64,000 nt of DNA from Eleftheria terrae (GCF_030419005.1 NZ_CP106951.1:2728001-2792000), one strand, 5' to 3'; shown: positions 26,203 to 35,718, numbered from the stretch's first letter. The notes: generated from the letters alone by a model not told the origin. Translations and numbers: made by a program.

Positions 26203-26604
26203 ATGGCCATTCCGCATGCTCAGCCCCTCGATGTCATCAGCGTCCGTCCGCTCGGCGAGGCGCTGGACCAGGCGGTGAGCACCAGCCTGCTGAAGACCGA
26301 CCGCCTGCAACTGCTGCACCTCGTGCTGCGTGCCCACCAGGACCAGCCGCAGCACCATGTCGCCCTCGAATGCAGCATCCACTGCCTGGAAGGCGATGTG
26401 GAGGTGGTGATGCCGGGCGGCACCCGCCGGCTCGGCCCGGGACAACTGGTGGTGTTGCCGGGCGGGCAGCCCCATGCCTTGCGCGCCCGCAGCGACTCGG
26501 CCGTGCTGGTGACCTTGTTGCTGGACCATGGTGATGCCGGTGACGCGGGCGGTGCCGGAGCACAGCGCCTGCAGGGGTCGCCAGGAGGCACCACCGCGGG
26601 CTGA
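26203..26604 (+). CDS. Small single-domain cupin protein
   Basis: A 133-residue protein with a single cupin barrel: HHVALECSIHCLEGDVEVVMPGGTRRL, then PGQLVVLPGGQPHALRA. The first cupin motif has only part of the usual His-Glu metal set (HH and a later E); the second has the conserved PGGQPH with histidine. Metal binding is plausible but not assured. The C-terminus is a glycine-rich disordered tail (GDAGDAGGAGAQ). The start follows CAGGAGATC. It is about 100 bp downstream of the AraC gene, perhaps in the same unit. Enzymatic role is not predictable. Confidence 0.78.
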   Translation: MAIPHAQPLDVISVRPLGEALDQAVSTSLLKTDRLQLLHLVLRAHQDQPQHHVALECSIHCLEGDVEVVMPGGTRRLGPGQLVVLPGGQPHALRARSDSAVLVTLLLDHGDAGDAGGAGAQRLQGSPGGTTAG

Positions 26605-26859
26605 GCTGGCCGATGGGGTCCATCCACACCCGCAGCGGGCCACCCAGCGCCCTCGTGGCGCCACAGTGCCCGCTTCGGGCTTGAAGCAACTCCTACAGCT
26701 GTGAAATTCCTCTGCAGGACTTCGCGTAAGTCCTAGCGGCCTCCTCCCCAGTCGGGGGGTGGTGGCCCGGGGTTCCATCGCCTTTCATTGATCGACGCAC
26801 CCTGCCGTGCGCAGCGCCTGCGCTGCAGGTGCGATCGGTCAACTCAGGGAGAGAACACC

Positions 26860-29800
26860 ATGGCCACCGTCTACAGGATCCATCCTGCCATTGGCATTGC
26901 CCGGCTGGGCAACAGCCCGGACGAGTTCTTCATCGGCCCGGAGCGACCGGGCGCCCACCCCGAGCCGGCCGGCGGTTTCAAGGACGCGCAGTGCCGCGTC
27001 AAGCGCCAGGCGGCGCGCTTTCGCATCTATGCCCACCATGATGACAACAGCGTCGAGGAGATCACCGATGCGCAAGCCGAGATCACCTGGACCGTGCACC
27101 TTGCCAACCGCAAGGCCGCCTTCCCCGGCCGCGGCAACAACGAGCCGGCGGCCGACCTGGTCATCGACCCCGGGCCGCGCACGCTCGAAGGGCCCAACCA
27201 GATCGAGCCGTTCGACAGCGGCAGCATCCGCTTCTCCGGCCAGCAGGCCACCACCGTGCCGCTGGGCGAGATCCGCAGCGACGACGACAACCACTTGATC
27301 GTGCTGGGTGGCCTCGGGCGCTCGGCCTCTCCGGGTGGCAATGGCATCGGCAGCTTCTGGGGCAACGCCGGCTGGTACGACGACGTCTCCGACGGCCCGG
27401 TGAGCGCCACCGTGAAGATCCGGGCCACCGGTGAAACGCCGGCGGTCGAAGGAGCCTGGGTGATCGTGGCGCCCCCGAAGTTCGCGCCGCACCAGGACAG
27501 CATCGTCACGCTCTACGACCGGGTGTTCCAGGCCATGGTGGACGCCGGGCACGCCAGTGCGCCTGCCACCACCAGCTACACGCGGGACGTCTACCCCATC
27601 CTGCAGCGCGCCCGCGACACGAAGTGGGTCTATGAGACCTTCGCCCACGGCTGGCCGGACCCGGTGGTGAGCCAGCCGCTGCGCGAGGCCATCTTCAACC
27701 GGCTGCGCCCGGGCGGCAACATGCCGGCCCTCAACGGCGGCGACTCTGCCCTCACCGCGGTGCAATACGCCCACATGCAACGCTGGAAGGACGGCAACTT
27801 CGACAACGACTGGGCCGGCGTGCCCCTGCCCGAGGCCGCGCTCGACCCGGACGGCCTGGACCGCGCGGCGCTGGAGGCCGGCGTGGGCGGCGCCTTCTTC
27901 CCCGGCATCGAGGCCGGCGGGCTGGATGACAGCCAGCGGCCCATCGTCACGGCGGCCAACTACCAGGGCTTCCTGCGCATCAACGCCGCGGCCGTGGCGC
28001 CCGGCGGCATCACCGCCACGATGGCCCTGCCCTGGCAGGCCGACTTCAACGCCTGCGCCGACAACTGGTGGCCGGTGCCGCGACCCAACCAGGTCCGGCC
28101 GCAAAGCAACGCCGGCTATGTCGAATGGGACCGTGGCGTCGGCAGCTACGAGGACATGGTGGCGAAGTGGCACACGCTGGGCTTCGTGGTGAGGCAAGGC
28201 AGCGAGCATGTCGAGGTGGACCGCTGTGGCGAGGCCAGCATCACGCTGCTCACGCCCCATCTCGACTTCGTCGACATCCCGCAGGGGCCGATGGGCATGG
28301 TGCGCGAGCAGCCGCTGGCCATCAGCTTCGAAGTGGTCTCGACCGCCGCCGCCGTGACGCTGGAGTACGCCCCCGGCGGCGCGCCGGCGCACCCGCAGCT
28401 GGTGGCCGCCAACACCAGCGTCACGGTGGGACCCACGGCGGGCAGCAGCGTGGCCACAGCCCGCCTGTGGGTGGTCTACCGCACCGGCCTGGCGCCTTCG
28501 GCCCTGCCCACGCAAGTGGTCACGGTGCGCGAGCCGGTGAGCGGACAGCAATGGAGCGTCAGCATCGACGGCAACACCGTCGCACGCAAGACGGCCGCTG
28601 CGGCGCTGGTGCTCGACCGCTCCGGCAGCATGGCCGAGGACCGCGGCGACGGCACCTCCAAGCAGGTGGCCTTGCAGCAGGCGGCCGGTGTGTTCGTGGA
28701 CGTGATGCTGGAAGGCGACGGCGTGGGCATCGTCCGCTACAACGAGGACGCGCAGGCCCTGCAGCCGGTGCTCGCGCTGGGCGGCGGCGGCCTGTCGGAC
28801 CTGAACCGCAACCAGACCGTGGACCTCATCAACGGCAACCAGCTCGACCCGCAAGGGGCGACCTCCATCGGCGACGGCATCCATGAGGGCCGCCAGATCC
28901 TCGACGCCGCCGGCGCCGGCTACGACCTGAAAGCGCTGGTGGTGCTGACCGACGGCAAGGAGAACCGCGCCCGCTACATCGCCGACGTGGCCGGCGAGAT
29001 CAACGAGCGCACCTATGCAGTGGGCCTCGGCACGCCGCAGAACACCAGTGCCGCAGCACTGCAGACGGTGTCCGGCAACCATGGCGGCTTCCTGCTGGTG
29101 ACCGGTGCCATCGACACCGACAACCGCTTCCTGCTGCAGAAGTACTTCCTGCAGATCCTGGCCGGCGTCAGCAATGCCGAGGTGGTGCTCGACCCGGACG
29201 GTGAGCTGCGGCCGGGCGCCGTGCACCGCATTCCCTTCGTGCTGAGCGAGGCCGATGCCGGCGTGGACGTGATCCTGCTGACCCCCTATCCGCAAGCCAT
29301 CGACTTCCGGCTGCAGACGCCCAACGGCCTGCTGCTGGAACCCTGGCGGGCCGCCAGTGAGCCGGGCATGCGCTTCGTGGCGGCCCACGGCGTCTGCTAC
29401 TACCGGCTGGTGCTGCCCGTGCAACTGGTGGCCGGCCGCTACGACCAGCAGGGCACCTGGCATGCACTGCTGCGCATCGGCGAGCCGCGCCACCAGCCCA
29501 GCGAAGGCAGCCCCGACGGCGCCGACCACGGCATCCTCCAGGGCCTGCACTCGCCGCAGGCGCTGCAGGCCGGACGCCGCCCGCCGCCTGCCCTGCCGGG
29601 CGAGCTCGGGCGCGCCTTCAGCGTTGCGCAGGCAAGCGCTGCCGGCGCCACCGCCGCCGCAGCGCAGGCGGCCGCCGCCGGGCGGCGCAGCCTGCCGTAC
29701 AGCCTGGTCGTGCACAGCTATTCGAGCGTGTCGCTGCGCGGCCAGGCACGGCAGGACAGCCATGAGCCCGGCGCCGGTGTGCAGCTCACCGCGACGCTGA

Positions 29801-30267
29801 CGCAGTCCGGCCTGCCGCTGCAGGGCGAGGCCAGCGTGTGGGCCGAGCTCACGCGCCCCGACGGCAGCCGCACCGAGGTCCCGCTGGCCATGGCGGAAGC
29901 GGGGCGCTACCAGGGCGACTTCCAGGCCGCCAGCCCGGGCGTCTGGCGTGTGCGCCTGCGGGCGCGCGGCCGCACCCGCAAGGGCTTGCCCTTCACCCGC
30001 GAGCAGCAGCTCACCGCTGCCGTCTGGCGCGGCGGCGACCACGATGCCACCGGGGGGGCCGGCGGCAGCCTGCAAGACCTGCTGCAGGAGCGCGACGAGC
30101 GCCTGTGCCGGCTGCTGCGCTGCCTGCTGACCCGGGGCCATGTGCTCGATGCCGAGCTGGAACGCCGCCTGCACGAAGCGGGCATCGACCTGGAGCTGGC
30201 CCGCAAGTGCCTCGCCAGCTTCTGCGCCGAGGGCCGCGCCACCCGCCGCGGCAACCAGGATGGCTGA
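26860..30267 (+). CDS. LodA-like quinoprotein fused to a von Willebrand factor A domain
   Basis: A 1135-residue protein. Residues 1 to about 480 match LodA/GoxA-type amino acid or amine oxidases (YRIHPAIGIARLGNSPDEFFIGPE, VKRQAARFRIY, ALPWQADF, NWWPVPRPNQV). In that family a cysteine and a tryptophan crosslink into cysteine tryptophylquinone. The tryptophan region is here (Trp403-Trp404). No cysteine occurs between about residue 46 and Cys399; the matching site reads EAGVGGAFFPGIE (Gly341). About residues 580-770 form a VWA domain with an intact MIDAS (DRSGS at 586-590, TDG at 697-699), followed by beta-sandwich and helical parts. There is no signal peptide, as in LodA. AGGGAGAG precedes the ATG. 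Its stop overlaps the LodB-like gene by 8 bases. Confidence 0.85.
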   Translation: MATVYRIHPAIGIARLGNSPDEFFIGPERPGAHPEPAGGFKDAQCRVKRQAARFRIYAHHDDNSVEEITDAQAEITWTVHLANRKAAFPGRGNNEPAADLVIDPGPRTLEGPNQIEPFDSGSIRFSGQQATTVPLGEIRSDDDNHLIVLGGLGRSASPGGNGIGSFWGNAGWYDDVSDGPVSATVKIRATGETPAVEGAWVIVAPPKFAPHQDSIVTLYDRVFQAMVDAGHASAPATTSYTRDVYPILQRARDTKWVYETFAHGWPDPVVSQPLREAIFNRLRPGGNMPALNGGDSALTAVQYAHMQRWKDGNFDNDWAGVPLPEAALDPDGLDRAALEAGVGGAFFPGIEAGGLDDSQRPIVTAANYQGFLRINAAAVAPGGITATMALPWQADFNACADNWWPVPRPNQVRPQSNAGYVEWDRGVGSYEDMVAKWHTLGFVVRQGSEHVEVDRCGEASITLLTPHLDFVDIPQGPMGMVREQPLAISFEVVSTAAAVTLEYAPGGAPAHPQLVAANTSVTVGPTAGSSVATARLWVVYRTGLAPSALPTQVVTVREPVSGQQWSVSIDGNTVARKTAAAALVLDRSGSMAEDRGDGTSKQVALQQAAGVFVDVMLEGDGVGIVRYNEDAQALQPVLALGGGGLSDLNRNQTVDLINGNQLDPQGATSIGDGIHEGRQILDAAGAGYDLKALVVLTDGKENRARYIADVAGEINERTYAVGLGTPQNTSAAALQTVSGNHGGFLLVTGAIDTDNRFLLQKYFLQILAGVSNAEVVLDPDGELRPGAVHRIPFVLSEADAGVDVILLTPYPQAIDFRLQTPNGLLLEPWRAASEPGMRFVAAHGVCYYRLVLPVQLVAGRYDQQGTWHALLRIGEPRHQPSEGSPDGADHGILQGLHSPQALQAGRRPPPALPGELGRAFSVAQASAAGATAAAAQAAAAGRRSLPYSLVVHSYSSVSLRGQARQDSHEPGAGVQLTATLTQSGLPLQGEASVWAELTRPDGSRTEVPLAMAEAGRYQGDFQAASPGVWRVRLRARGRTRKGLPFTREQQLTAAVWRGGDHDATGGAGGSLQDLLQERDERLCRLLRCLLTRGHVLDAELERRLHEAGIDLELARKCLASFCAEGRATRRGNQDG

Positions 30268-31462
30268 GCCGGCACCCGGCGGCCAGGCCGACGTGGTGGT
30301 GGTCGGCGCCGGCCCGGCCGGCGCCGCCACGGCGCGGCGGCTGGCACTCGCCGGCTGGCGGGTGGTGCTGGTCGAAGGCAGCCGCTTCCAGGCCCCCCGG
30401 GTCGGCGAGTCGCTTGCACCGGCGGTGCAGCCGCTGCTGCAGGCACTGGGCGTCTGGCACGGCTTCACCGCGCTGGCCACGGCACCGTCGTGGGGCACAC
30501 GCAGCCGCTGGGGCACCGACGAGGAGCAAACCCACAGCCATCTGCAAAGCGCCTGGGGCTGTGGCTGGCATGTCGACCGCCTGGCCTTCGACCGCCTCCT
30601 GGCTGACGCTGCCGTCAGCGCCGGAGCCCGCCGGCTCGACGGCTGCACGGTGCAGGCCTGCACGCCGGGCCCGCGCGGCTGGCAGCTGCGACTGCTGGGG
30701 CCTGGCGCCAGCGAGGGCTGCCCTGGCGCGGGCGGCGTCCTGCAGGCCCGCCTGCTGATCGACGCCACAGGCCGGCAGGCTCGGCTTGCACGCCGGCTCG
30801 GCGCACGCCGGCTGTTGTTCGACCCACTGGTGGGCGTGGCGGCCCACTGGGCACCTGCCGCCTGGGGCCCCGGGCCCGGACAGGCTGCCGCCGCGCAGCA
30901 GGTGGTGCTGGTCGAGACGGCTCCGGAGGGCTGGTGGTACTCGGCCCCCCTGCCTGGCGGATGCAGCGGCGCCGGCATGGTGGCCATGCTGTTCACCGAT
31001 GCCGACCTGTGCGGCCGCGCCGGCCTGGCCGAGGCCCGCCACTGGCAAGCGCGCCTCGAAGATGCGCCGGCCACCCGGCAGCGCCTGGCCGGCCACACCT
31101 TGCGCTGGGGACCGCGCGCCTGTTCGGCGGCCAGCCATCGCTTGTGGCGGCCGCCGGGATCGGCGGCCTGGCTGGCGGTGGGCGATGCGGCCCTGGCGGT
31201 GGACCCGATCTCGGGCAGCGGCGTGGTGCGCGCGCTGCGCGGCGCGGCGGCCGCGGCCGCCGCCGCGCTCGAGTGCCTGCCTGTGCCGGGCAGTGCCCGG
31301 GCCCTGGAGAGCATGGCGGCCTACGAAGCGGCGCTGGACCAGGACTGCGGCCGCTACCTGCAGGAGCGGGCGGCCTACTACGCGCTGGAGCGGCGCTGGC
31401 AGGCCCACCCCTTCTGGCAGCGGCGCGCCCAGGCGGCGCAGGCGCTCGCGCAGTCCCCATGA
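30260..31462 (+). CDS. LodB-like FAD-dependent maturation oxidoreductase
   Basis: A 400-residue flavoprotein with the N-terminal FAD motif VVVVGAGPAGAATARRLA and the later GDAALAVDPISGSGVVRAL, as in tryptophan-halogenase-like proteins. LodB proteins are needed for making the quinone cofactor of their LodA partner. The start ATG lies inside the last codons of the LodA-like gene (overlap ATGGCTGA), so the two are translationally coupled. It has an unusual number of cysteines, several in the middle third (GCTVQAC, EGCPGAG, GGCSGAG). A longer in-frame extension upstream would overlap the LodA gene deeply and is rejected. Confidence 0.85.
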   Translation: MAEPAPGGQADVVVVGAGPAGAATARRLALAGWRVVLVEGSRFQAPRVGESLAPAVQPLLQALGVWHGFTALATAPSWGTRSRWGTDEEQTHSHLQSAWGCGWHVDRLAFDRLLADAAVSAGARRLDGCTVQACTPGPRGWQLRLLGPGASEGCPGAGGVLQARLLIDATGRQARLARRLGARRLLFDPLVGVAAHWAPAAWGPGPGQAAAAQQVVLVETAPEGWWYSAPLPGGCSGAGMVAMLFTDADLCGRAGLAEARHWQARLEDAPATRQRLAGHTLRWGPRACSAASHRLWRPPGSAAWLAVGDAALAVDPISGSGVVRALRGAAAAAAAALECLPVPGSARALESMAAYEAALDQDCGRYLQERAAYYALERRWQAHPFWQRRAQAAQALAQSP

Positions 31463-31497
31463 AAAAAGCCGCAGGGCACCCGGAGGCGCACTGCGGC
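31462..31497 (-). terminator. Rho-independent terminator for the leftward M28 peptidase gene
   Basis: On the leftward strand a 7-bp stem GCCGCAG / CTGCGGC with a 16-base loop is followed by six T residues (31467-31462). It lies 65 bases past the M28 peptidase stop. It also touches the last bases of the convergent LodB-like gene. Confidence 0.65.
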
Positions 31498-31561
31498 AGA
31501 GATCGAGTGAATCGCGACAGGGGCGGCCGCCGCGGGCGGCAGCCAGCCCCTCATGCAGCCC

Positions 31562-33118
31562 TTACCGGAGGACCGGCAGGTGCTTCGGACGCATGTCGGA
31601 CGGCGGGACGTACTTGCCCTTCGTCGCGCTGAGCGCCTTGGCACGCACTTCTTCCGTGCTCATGGCGTAGTGCAGCGTGGCGTAGGCCACCGCGTCGGAG
31701 TTCAGGTCCAGTGCGGCGTCGTTCAGGTTGGTCATGTCGTCGCAAGCCTGGTGGTAGCACTTGTCGAAGGCCTTGCCAGCCTCACCGCCCCACAGTGCCG
31801 CCTGCTCGGGCGTCATGATGTCTTCCGCACCGGTGAACAGGCCACCGGCAGGGATGTCATTGGCGATGAAGGGACCGTAGTCGGAACGACCGTCGAAATC
31901 GGTGCCCTGGAACGGCTTGCCGCGCTCGGTGTAGAAGGCCTCGAAGGTCTTCTCGATGCCAGCGGAGCCTTCCGGACCCGCGCCTTCACCTTCATTGTCG
32001 GAGTTGTCGCCGTCGTAGATGAAGTAGCCGGGGTTGGGCGAGCCGATCATGTCGAAGTTCATGTACAGCTGGATCTTCGCCTTCTCTTCCGCGCTCAGGG
32101 TCGCCACATAGTGCTCGGAACCCAGCAGGCCCGATTCCTCGGCACCCCACAGGGCGAAGCGCACCTTGTTGCGCGGCGTGACCTTGGCCATCTGCACTGC
32201 CGTCTCGAGGATGGCGGCCGAGCCCGTGCCGTTGTCGTTGATGCCCGGGCCTTCATGGACGGAGTCCAGGTGGGCGCCAGCCATCACAACGCGGGTTGCA
32301 TCGCCGGTCTTGGATTCGGCAATGACGTTGTAGGTCTCGGTGGTCGTGCGGGTGGTCGAGGTGACGATGCGCATCGTCAGGCCTGCCTTGCCGGCCAGCT
32401 CGGTGCCCACCGCCTTGGAGACCGACACCACCGGGACATTGCCGGTGAAGGTGTCGCCCAGCGTGCCGTTGAGGTCACCGTCGGCGTTGTTGTAGATCAC
32501 CACGCCGGAGGCGCCCTTGGCCACCGCATTGGTGGCCTTCTGGCCGAACGGGCACTCGCCGCGGCTGATCAGCGCGATGTGGCCTGCGGTGAAGCCGGCG
32601 AAATCGGCCTCGTTGCAACCCAGGTTGGCCACCTTGGTGACGGTGGCGTTCGCCGTGCCGGAACCCGAGTAGGACATGACCTGGTGCGCGATCGGCGTCA
32701 CCGGCGTCGGGGTCAGCTGCTCCAGCACGCTGCCGCCCTTGTCCTCGAACACGATGAAGCTGAAGGTCTGGCGGCTCACGTCGTAGCCGGCGTCCTTGAA
32801 CACCTTCTCGGCGTACTCCACCGACTTCAGGTGGCCCGGGTTGCCGGAGGCGCGGTTGCCGCCATTGGCGTTGGAGATGTCCTGCAGGGTCTGCAGGCGA
32901 GCCTTCACGCCTTGCAGCGTGACGCAGGCCATCAGCTTTTCCTTGGTGTCGTTCACCTGCGTCGCGCAGGTCGGCGCCGGTGCGGGGGTCGGTGCCGGTG
33001 CCGGTTCGTCATCGTCCCCACCGCCGCCACCGCAGGCGGCCATCATGGCCGCCACGGCCATCATGGACGCGCCGATCCAGGCCTTCGCTCCCGGGGTGGG
33101 ATAGTTATTTCGCTTCAC
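31562..33118 (-). CDS. M28-family aminopeptidase with inserted PA domain, lipoprotein
   Basis: A 518-residue exported zinc peptidase. A GTG at 33118 is chosen because GGAGA lies the right distance upstream and the signal begins there (MKRNNYPTPGAKAW...). The lipobox MAAC puts the lipid-anchored cysteine at 29, followed by GGGGGDDDEPAPAPTPAP. A protease-associated domain (about residues 150-260, with ALISRGECPFGQKATNAVAKGA) interrupts the catalytic unit. Zinc-site motifs are AGAHLDSVHEG, NDNGTGSA, GAEESGLLGS, NFDMIGSPN and a late CYHQACD. It resembles aminopeptidase Y / Streptomyces aminopeptidase types. It is convergent with the LodB-like gene. Confidence 0.92.
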   Translation of the reverse strand: MKRNNYPTPGAKAWIGASMMAVAAMMAACGGGGGDDDEPAPAPTPAPAPTCATQVNDTKEKLMACVTLQGVKARLQTLQDISNANGGNRASGNPGHLKSVEYAEKVFKDAGYDVSRQTFSFIVFEDKGGSVLEQLTPTPVTPIAHQVMSYSGSGTANATVTKVANLGCNEADFAGFTAGHIALISRGECPFGQKATNAVAKGASGVVIYNNADGDLNGTLGDTFTGNVPVVSVSKAVGTELAGKAGLTMRIVTSTTRTTTETYNVIAESKTGDATRVVMAGAHLDSVHEGPGINDNGTGSAAILETAVQMAKVTPRNKVRFALWGAEESGLLGSEHYVATLSAEEKAKIQLYMNFDMIGSPNPGYFIYDGDNSDNEGEGAGPEGSAGIEKTFEAFYTERGKPFQGTDFDGRSDYGPFIANDIPAGGLFTGAEDIMTPEQAALWGGEAGKAFDKCYHQACDDMTNLNDAALDLNSDAVAYATLHYAMSTEEVRAKALSATKGKYVPPSDMRPKHLPVLR

Positions 33119-33721
33119 CAATTTGTCTCCGATCAAAGTCAGTTCCTGACGATGTTGAGCATTTACCGCTCAGTAAGGTTTGGAAAAGGCAGTATCTACA
33201 GCCAGCAGGACCTTGCGTTTATCAAACCGTAACCACTTGGTGCCTGCGCACTGTGCTGCCCCACGACGGCGCATTCGATGTGCATGCACATAAAGCAGCA
33301 GCGATGCCGTCCGTCTTGTGCAAAAACGGCCCGTCTTTCCCTGTGCTGCGGTGCCGCACACATGCCGGGCGACGAGAATGCAAGGGCCGTGCCGGCCTTA
33401 TTTCGTGCGCTTTTACCCGGAATTCATTCAGACGCGAAGAACTGCTGCTGCGCAGCAAAGGGATCTTGTCCCTGCAGGAGCAGCGCTGCGGAGGGCGCCG
33501 CGGAGGGTCGCTGGAGGCGTGCAGGCACCGCCGTGCCTAGCGTGTCGGCCTTGCTTCTGATGTGAGGGTTTCCGAGCGGTGCGCCGATGCAACGATCGTC
33601 CCTCGCAGAACGGTGGCGCGCCGTAACTACAGTGGCTTCAAGCTGCTGCCGCTCGGCCGGCCCGGAACAGGCGCCACCAACTACTTCAGTGACTTTACTA
33701 ATTGCCAGGCCAGCCGGCGCC
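33119..33721. other. 600-bp intergenic region, no gene seen
   Basis: This holds the upstream region of the M28 lipoprotein gene. Near 33150-33240 the DNA is less G+C-rich and includes GAGC-GGTAAAT-GCTC on the leftward strand, possibly an operator or promoter element. I examined short frames on both strands and found no supported protein, and no tRNA-like fold. Confidence 0.5.
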
Positions 33722-34198
33722 TCACCGCAGTGGCCGCACCATCATGCAGGCTGCGCTGTCATAGGTGCGGAGCTGCTCCTGCAAGGCCACATCCTCCACC
33801 GCACGGAAGCCGTGGCGCTGCCAGAAGCTCGCTGAGTGGTTGACCGCCACCAGCGACAGCTGCGCAAGCTTCGCCTCCCACGCGCATGCGAGCAGCACTT
33901 CGATGAAGGCGCTGGCCGCGCCACTGCCGCGTGCCTCGGGCAGCAGCGCCAGGTCGTGCAGGTAATAGGTGTCCGGCGCAGGCGGCAGCGTGCCGAGCAG
34001 GGAGTTCAGGGCCGGCGGACGGCCGGCCCGCCAGGGGTGGCCGATGGCATAGCCAGCGAGCCGCCCCTGCCGCACCAGCACGAGGCAGCCGGGCGGATGC
34101 AGGCGCAGCCGCTCGGCGAAGACCGCGGCGTCTTCGGGATAGGCAGGATGCACGCGGCCGGCAATGTCGAGCACGGCGCTCAGGTCGGCAGCGCCCAT
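33722..34198 (-). CDS. GNAT-family N-acetyltransferase
   Basis: A protein of at least 158 residues with the GNAT fold: AADLSAVLDIAGRVHPAYPED (N-terminal helices), YYLHDLALLPEARGSGAASAFIE (the acetyl-CoA pyrophosphate loop, RGSGAA in place of the common RGxGxG/A), then LVAVNHSASFWQRHGF near the C-terminus. The start is unresolved. The ATG at 34198 is the first ATG in the conserved part, but the preceding in-frame residues FHWRAM resemble the first GNAT strand. A TTG near 34237 or a far ATG (34381-34405, overlapping the divergent gene) may therefore be the true start. The substrate is unknown. Confidence 0.75.
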   Translation of the reverse strand: MGAADLSAVLDIAGRVHPAYPEDAAVFAERLRLHPPGCLVLVRQGRLAGYAIGHPWRAGRPPALNSLLGTLPPAPDTYYLHDLALLPEARGSGAASAFIEVLLACAWEAKLAQLSLVAVNHSASFWQRHGFRAVEDVALQEQLRTYDSAACMMVRPLR

Positions 34199-34391
34199 GG
34201 CGCGCCAGTGGAAGGTAGTGGCAGGGGTGGTCGGCAAGGTGGGCAGGCGGGGCAAGGGAGGAGCGGCGACGCAGGGCGCGGGGCGCCGCCCAGCAGAGGC
34301 AAGCAAAAGGCGCGACGCTAGCACAGCAGGCAGCGCCCTATCATCGGGGCCCCGGACAGCGGCCGCCGGCCGCCTTTGCATCACCCGCCCC

Positions 34392-34730
34392 ATGAAGCGC
34401 CGCACCCGAGGCCTGCACCACCACCATGTCTACGTCGTCGAGCTGTCCGACGCGGTGTGGCGCGAGCCGCGCTTTCGCAAGGCCAACCCGCACTACTGCC
34501 TGAGCCGGCCCTGCGTCTACGTCGGCATGACGGGACTGGACCCAGATCTGCGCTTTGACAAGCACAAGGCCGGCATCCAGTCCAACCGCTTCGTGCGGGA
34601 GTACGGGCTGCGGCTGTTGCCGCAGCTCTACGAGGTGTACAACCCCATGCCCTACGACGGCGCGCGGGAGATGGAGGTGGAACTGGCCATTGCCCTGCGC
34701 GAGGCGGGCTACGGCGTGTGGCAGGCCTGA
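34392..34730 (+). CDS. GIY-YIG-like small protein
   Basis: A 112-residue protein with VYVVEL near the start and CVYVGMTGLDPDLRFDKHKAG in the middle, matching the spaced GIY...YIG core followed by the conserved arginine region. A later glutamate lies in REMEVELAIAL. The arrangement fits a stand-alone GIY-YIG nuclease-like domain of the UPF0213/endonuclease superfamily, though the first motif is VYV rather than GIY. The substrate (DNA repair or other) cannot be read. It begins 194 bases from the GNAT ATG in divergent orientation and is convergent with the outer-membrane gene 22 bases on. Confidence 0.65.
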   Translation: MKRRTRGLHHHHVYVVELSDAVWREPRFRKANPHYCLSRPCVYVGMTGLDPDLRFDKHKAGIQSNRFVREYGLRLLPQLYEVYNPMPYDGAREMEVELAIALREAGYGVWQA

Positions 34731-34752
34731 GCAGCCCGCCAGGGCACGGGCC

Positions 34753-35718
34753 TCAGTCCAGCCGCACCTGCAGGCGCAGGTAGGTGATGGTGCCTTCCGG
34801 CCGGTCGCGCACCGCAAACTCGCGCAGCACCTTGGCATCGGCCGCCCAGCGCCCGCTCTCCGAGGTGTAGCCCACCACCGGCCCGAGGCCCAGTGCCTGC
34901 ACATCGTTGAAGTGGGTCGCCTGGTCGCCGCCGTGATCGTCGGTGGTCTGCTTCAGCACGAAACCCTGCAGGCCCACCCGCGTGGTGTCATTGACCCGGT
35001 ACAGCGCGCTCAGGTCGCTGTGCAGGTACTGGCCGGAGCGGACCTTGGTGTCGCGGTTGCGGGTGTTGAAGGAGTAGGTGGTGCGCGAGCCGACCTCGAA
35101 GCCGTTCTCCCACACATACGACGCGACCAGGATGGGCCGGAACGTCCAGTAGTTGCCGGCGCCGGGGTTGACCGCCCGCTTCTTGTCGTAGTCGCCGGTC
35201 GGTGCGACCGCGCCGAAGCTGGTGACGATGCGGTAGTCGTCGGTCTGCCAGTCGAGGAAGGTCGAGATCTCGGTATCGCCGAGGCCGCTTTCGCTGCCCG
35301 ACTGGCTGCGGCCACCGGCCTCCAGGCTGGCAGCCGGCAGGTTGCCCGACAGGGAAACCCGCGTGCGCTGGTGCACGATGGGCAGCGACACCGAGGTGCC
35401 CCAGCGGCCTTCGAAGAAGCGCTGCTCCGACATGTAGGTCAGCCGCGGCACCAGCACGGTGGCTTCGATGTCCGACTTCACCTTCACCGGCTGCCCGCCG
35501 GCCGTCAGGCTGTAGCGGTCGCCGTCGTCGTCGCGCAGCTTGTCAGCACTGTAGTGCTGCAGCCAGACCTGGCCGTACAGGCCCGGGAACTGGGGCGTGG
35601 TCAGCTCCTGCGCCGGACCGCCCAGCAGGGCGCGCACCTGCCGCTTCTCGGTCGCGACGGCGGAAGTGGCGAGGCCGGCGGCGATCAGGGCCAGCAAAAC
35701 GGGGCGATGCAATGTCAT
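34753..35718 (-). CDS. Outer-membrane protein of the phenol-degradation meta-pathway (MetA/SphA-like) type
   Basis: A 321-residue exported protein with signal peptide MTLHRPVLLALIAAGLATSAVA. The mature protein is beta-strand-rich with many aromatic and alternating residues (FGAVAPTGDYDKKRAVNPGAGNYWTF, VWENGFEVGSRTTYSFNTRN, LHSDLSALYRVNDTTRVGLQGF). This matches the transporter-like outer-membrane family often found with aromatic degradation genes, although none are nearby. The C-terminal strand ends TYLRLQVRLD. It is divergent from a chalcone-isomerase-like gene across a region with nested palindromes, suggesting shared control. Confidence 0.75.
   Translation of the reverse strand: MTLHRPVLLALIAAGLATSAVATEKRQVRALLGGPAQELTTPQFPGLYGQVWLQHYSADKLRDDDGDRYSLTAGGQPVKVKSDIEATVLVPRLTYMSEQRFFEGRWGTSVSLPIVHQRTRVSLSGNLPAASLEAGGRSQSGSESGLGDTEISTFLDWQTDDYRIVTSFGAVAPTGDYDKKRAVNPGAGNYWTFRPILVASYVWENGFEVGSRTTYSFNTRNRDTKVRSGQYLHSDLSALYRVNDTTRVGLQGFVLKQTTDDHGGDQATHFNDVQALGLGPVVGYTSESGRWAADAKVLREFAVRDRPEGTITYLRLQVRLD

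Noticed and set aside
26839..31314. A 1491-codon leftward open frame across the LodA-like gene
   Set aside because: It lies antisense to a gene with clear domain motifs; its translation is a histidine/arginine/alanine mix without domains. Long antisense frames are common at this G+C.
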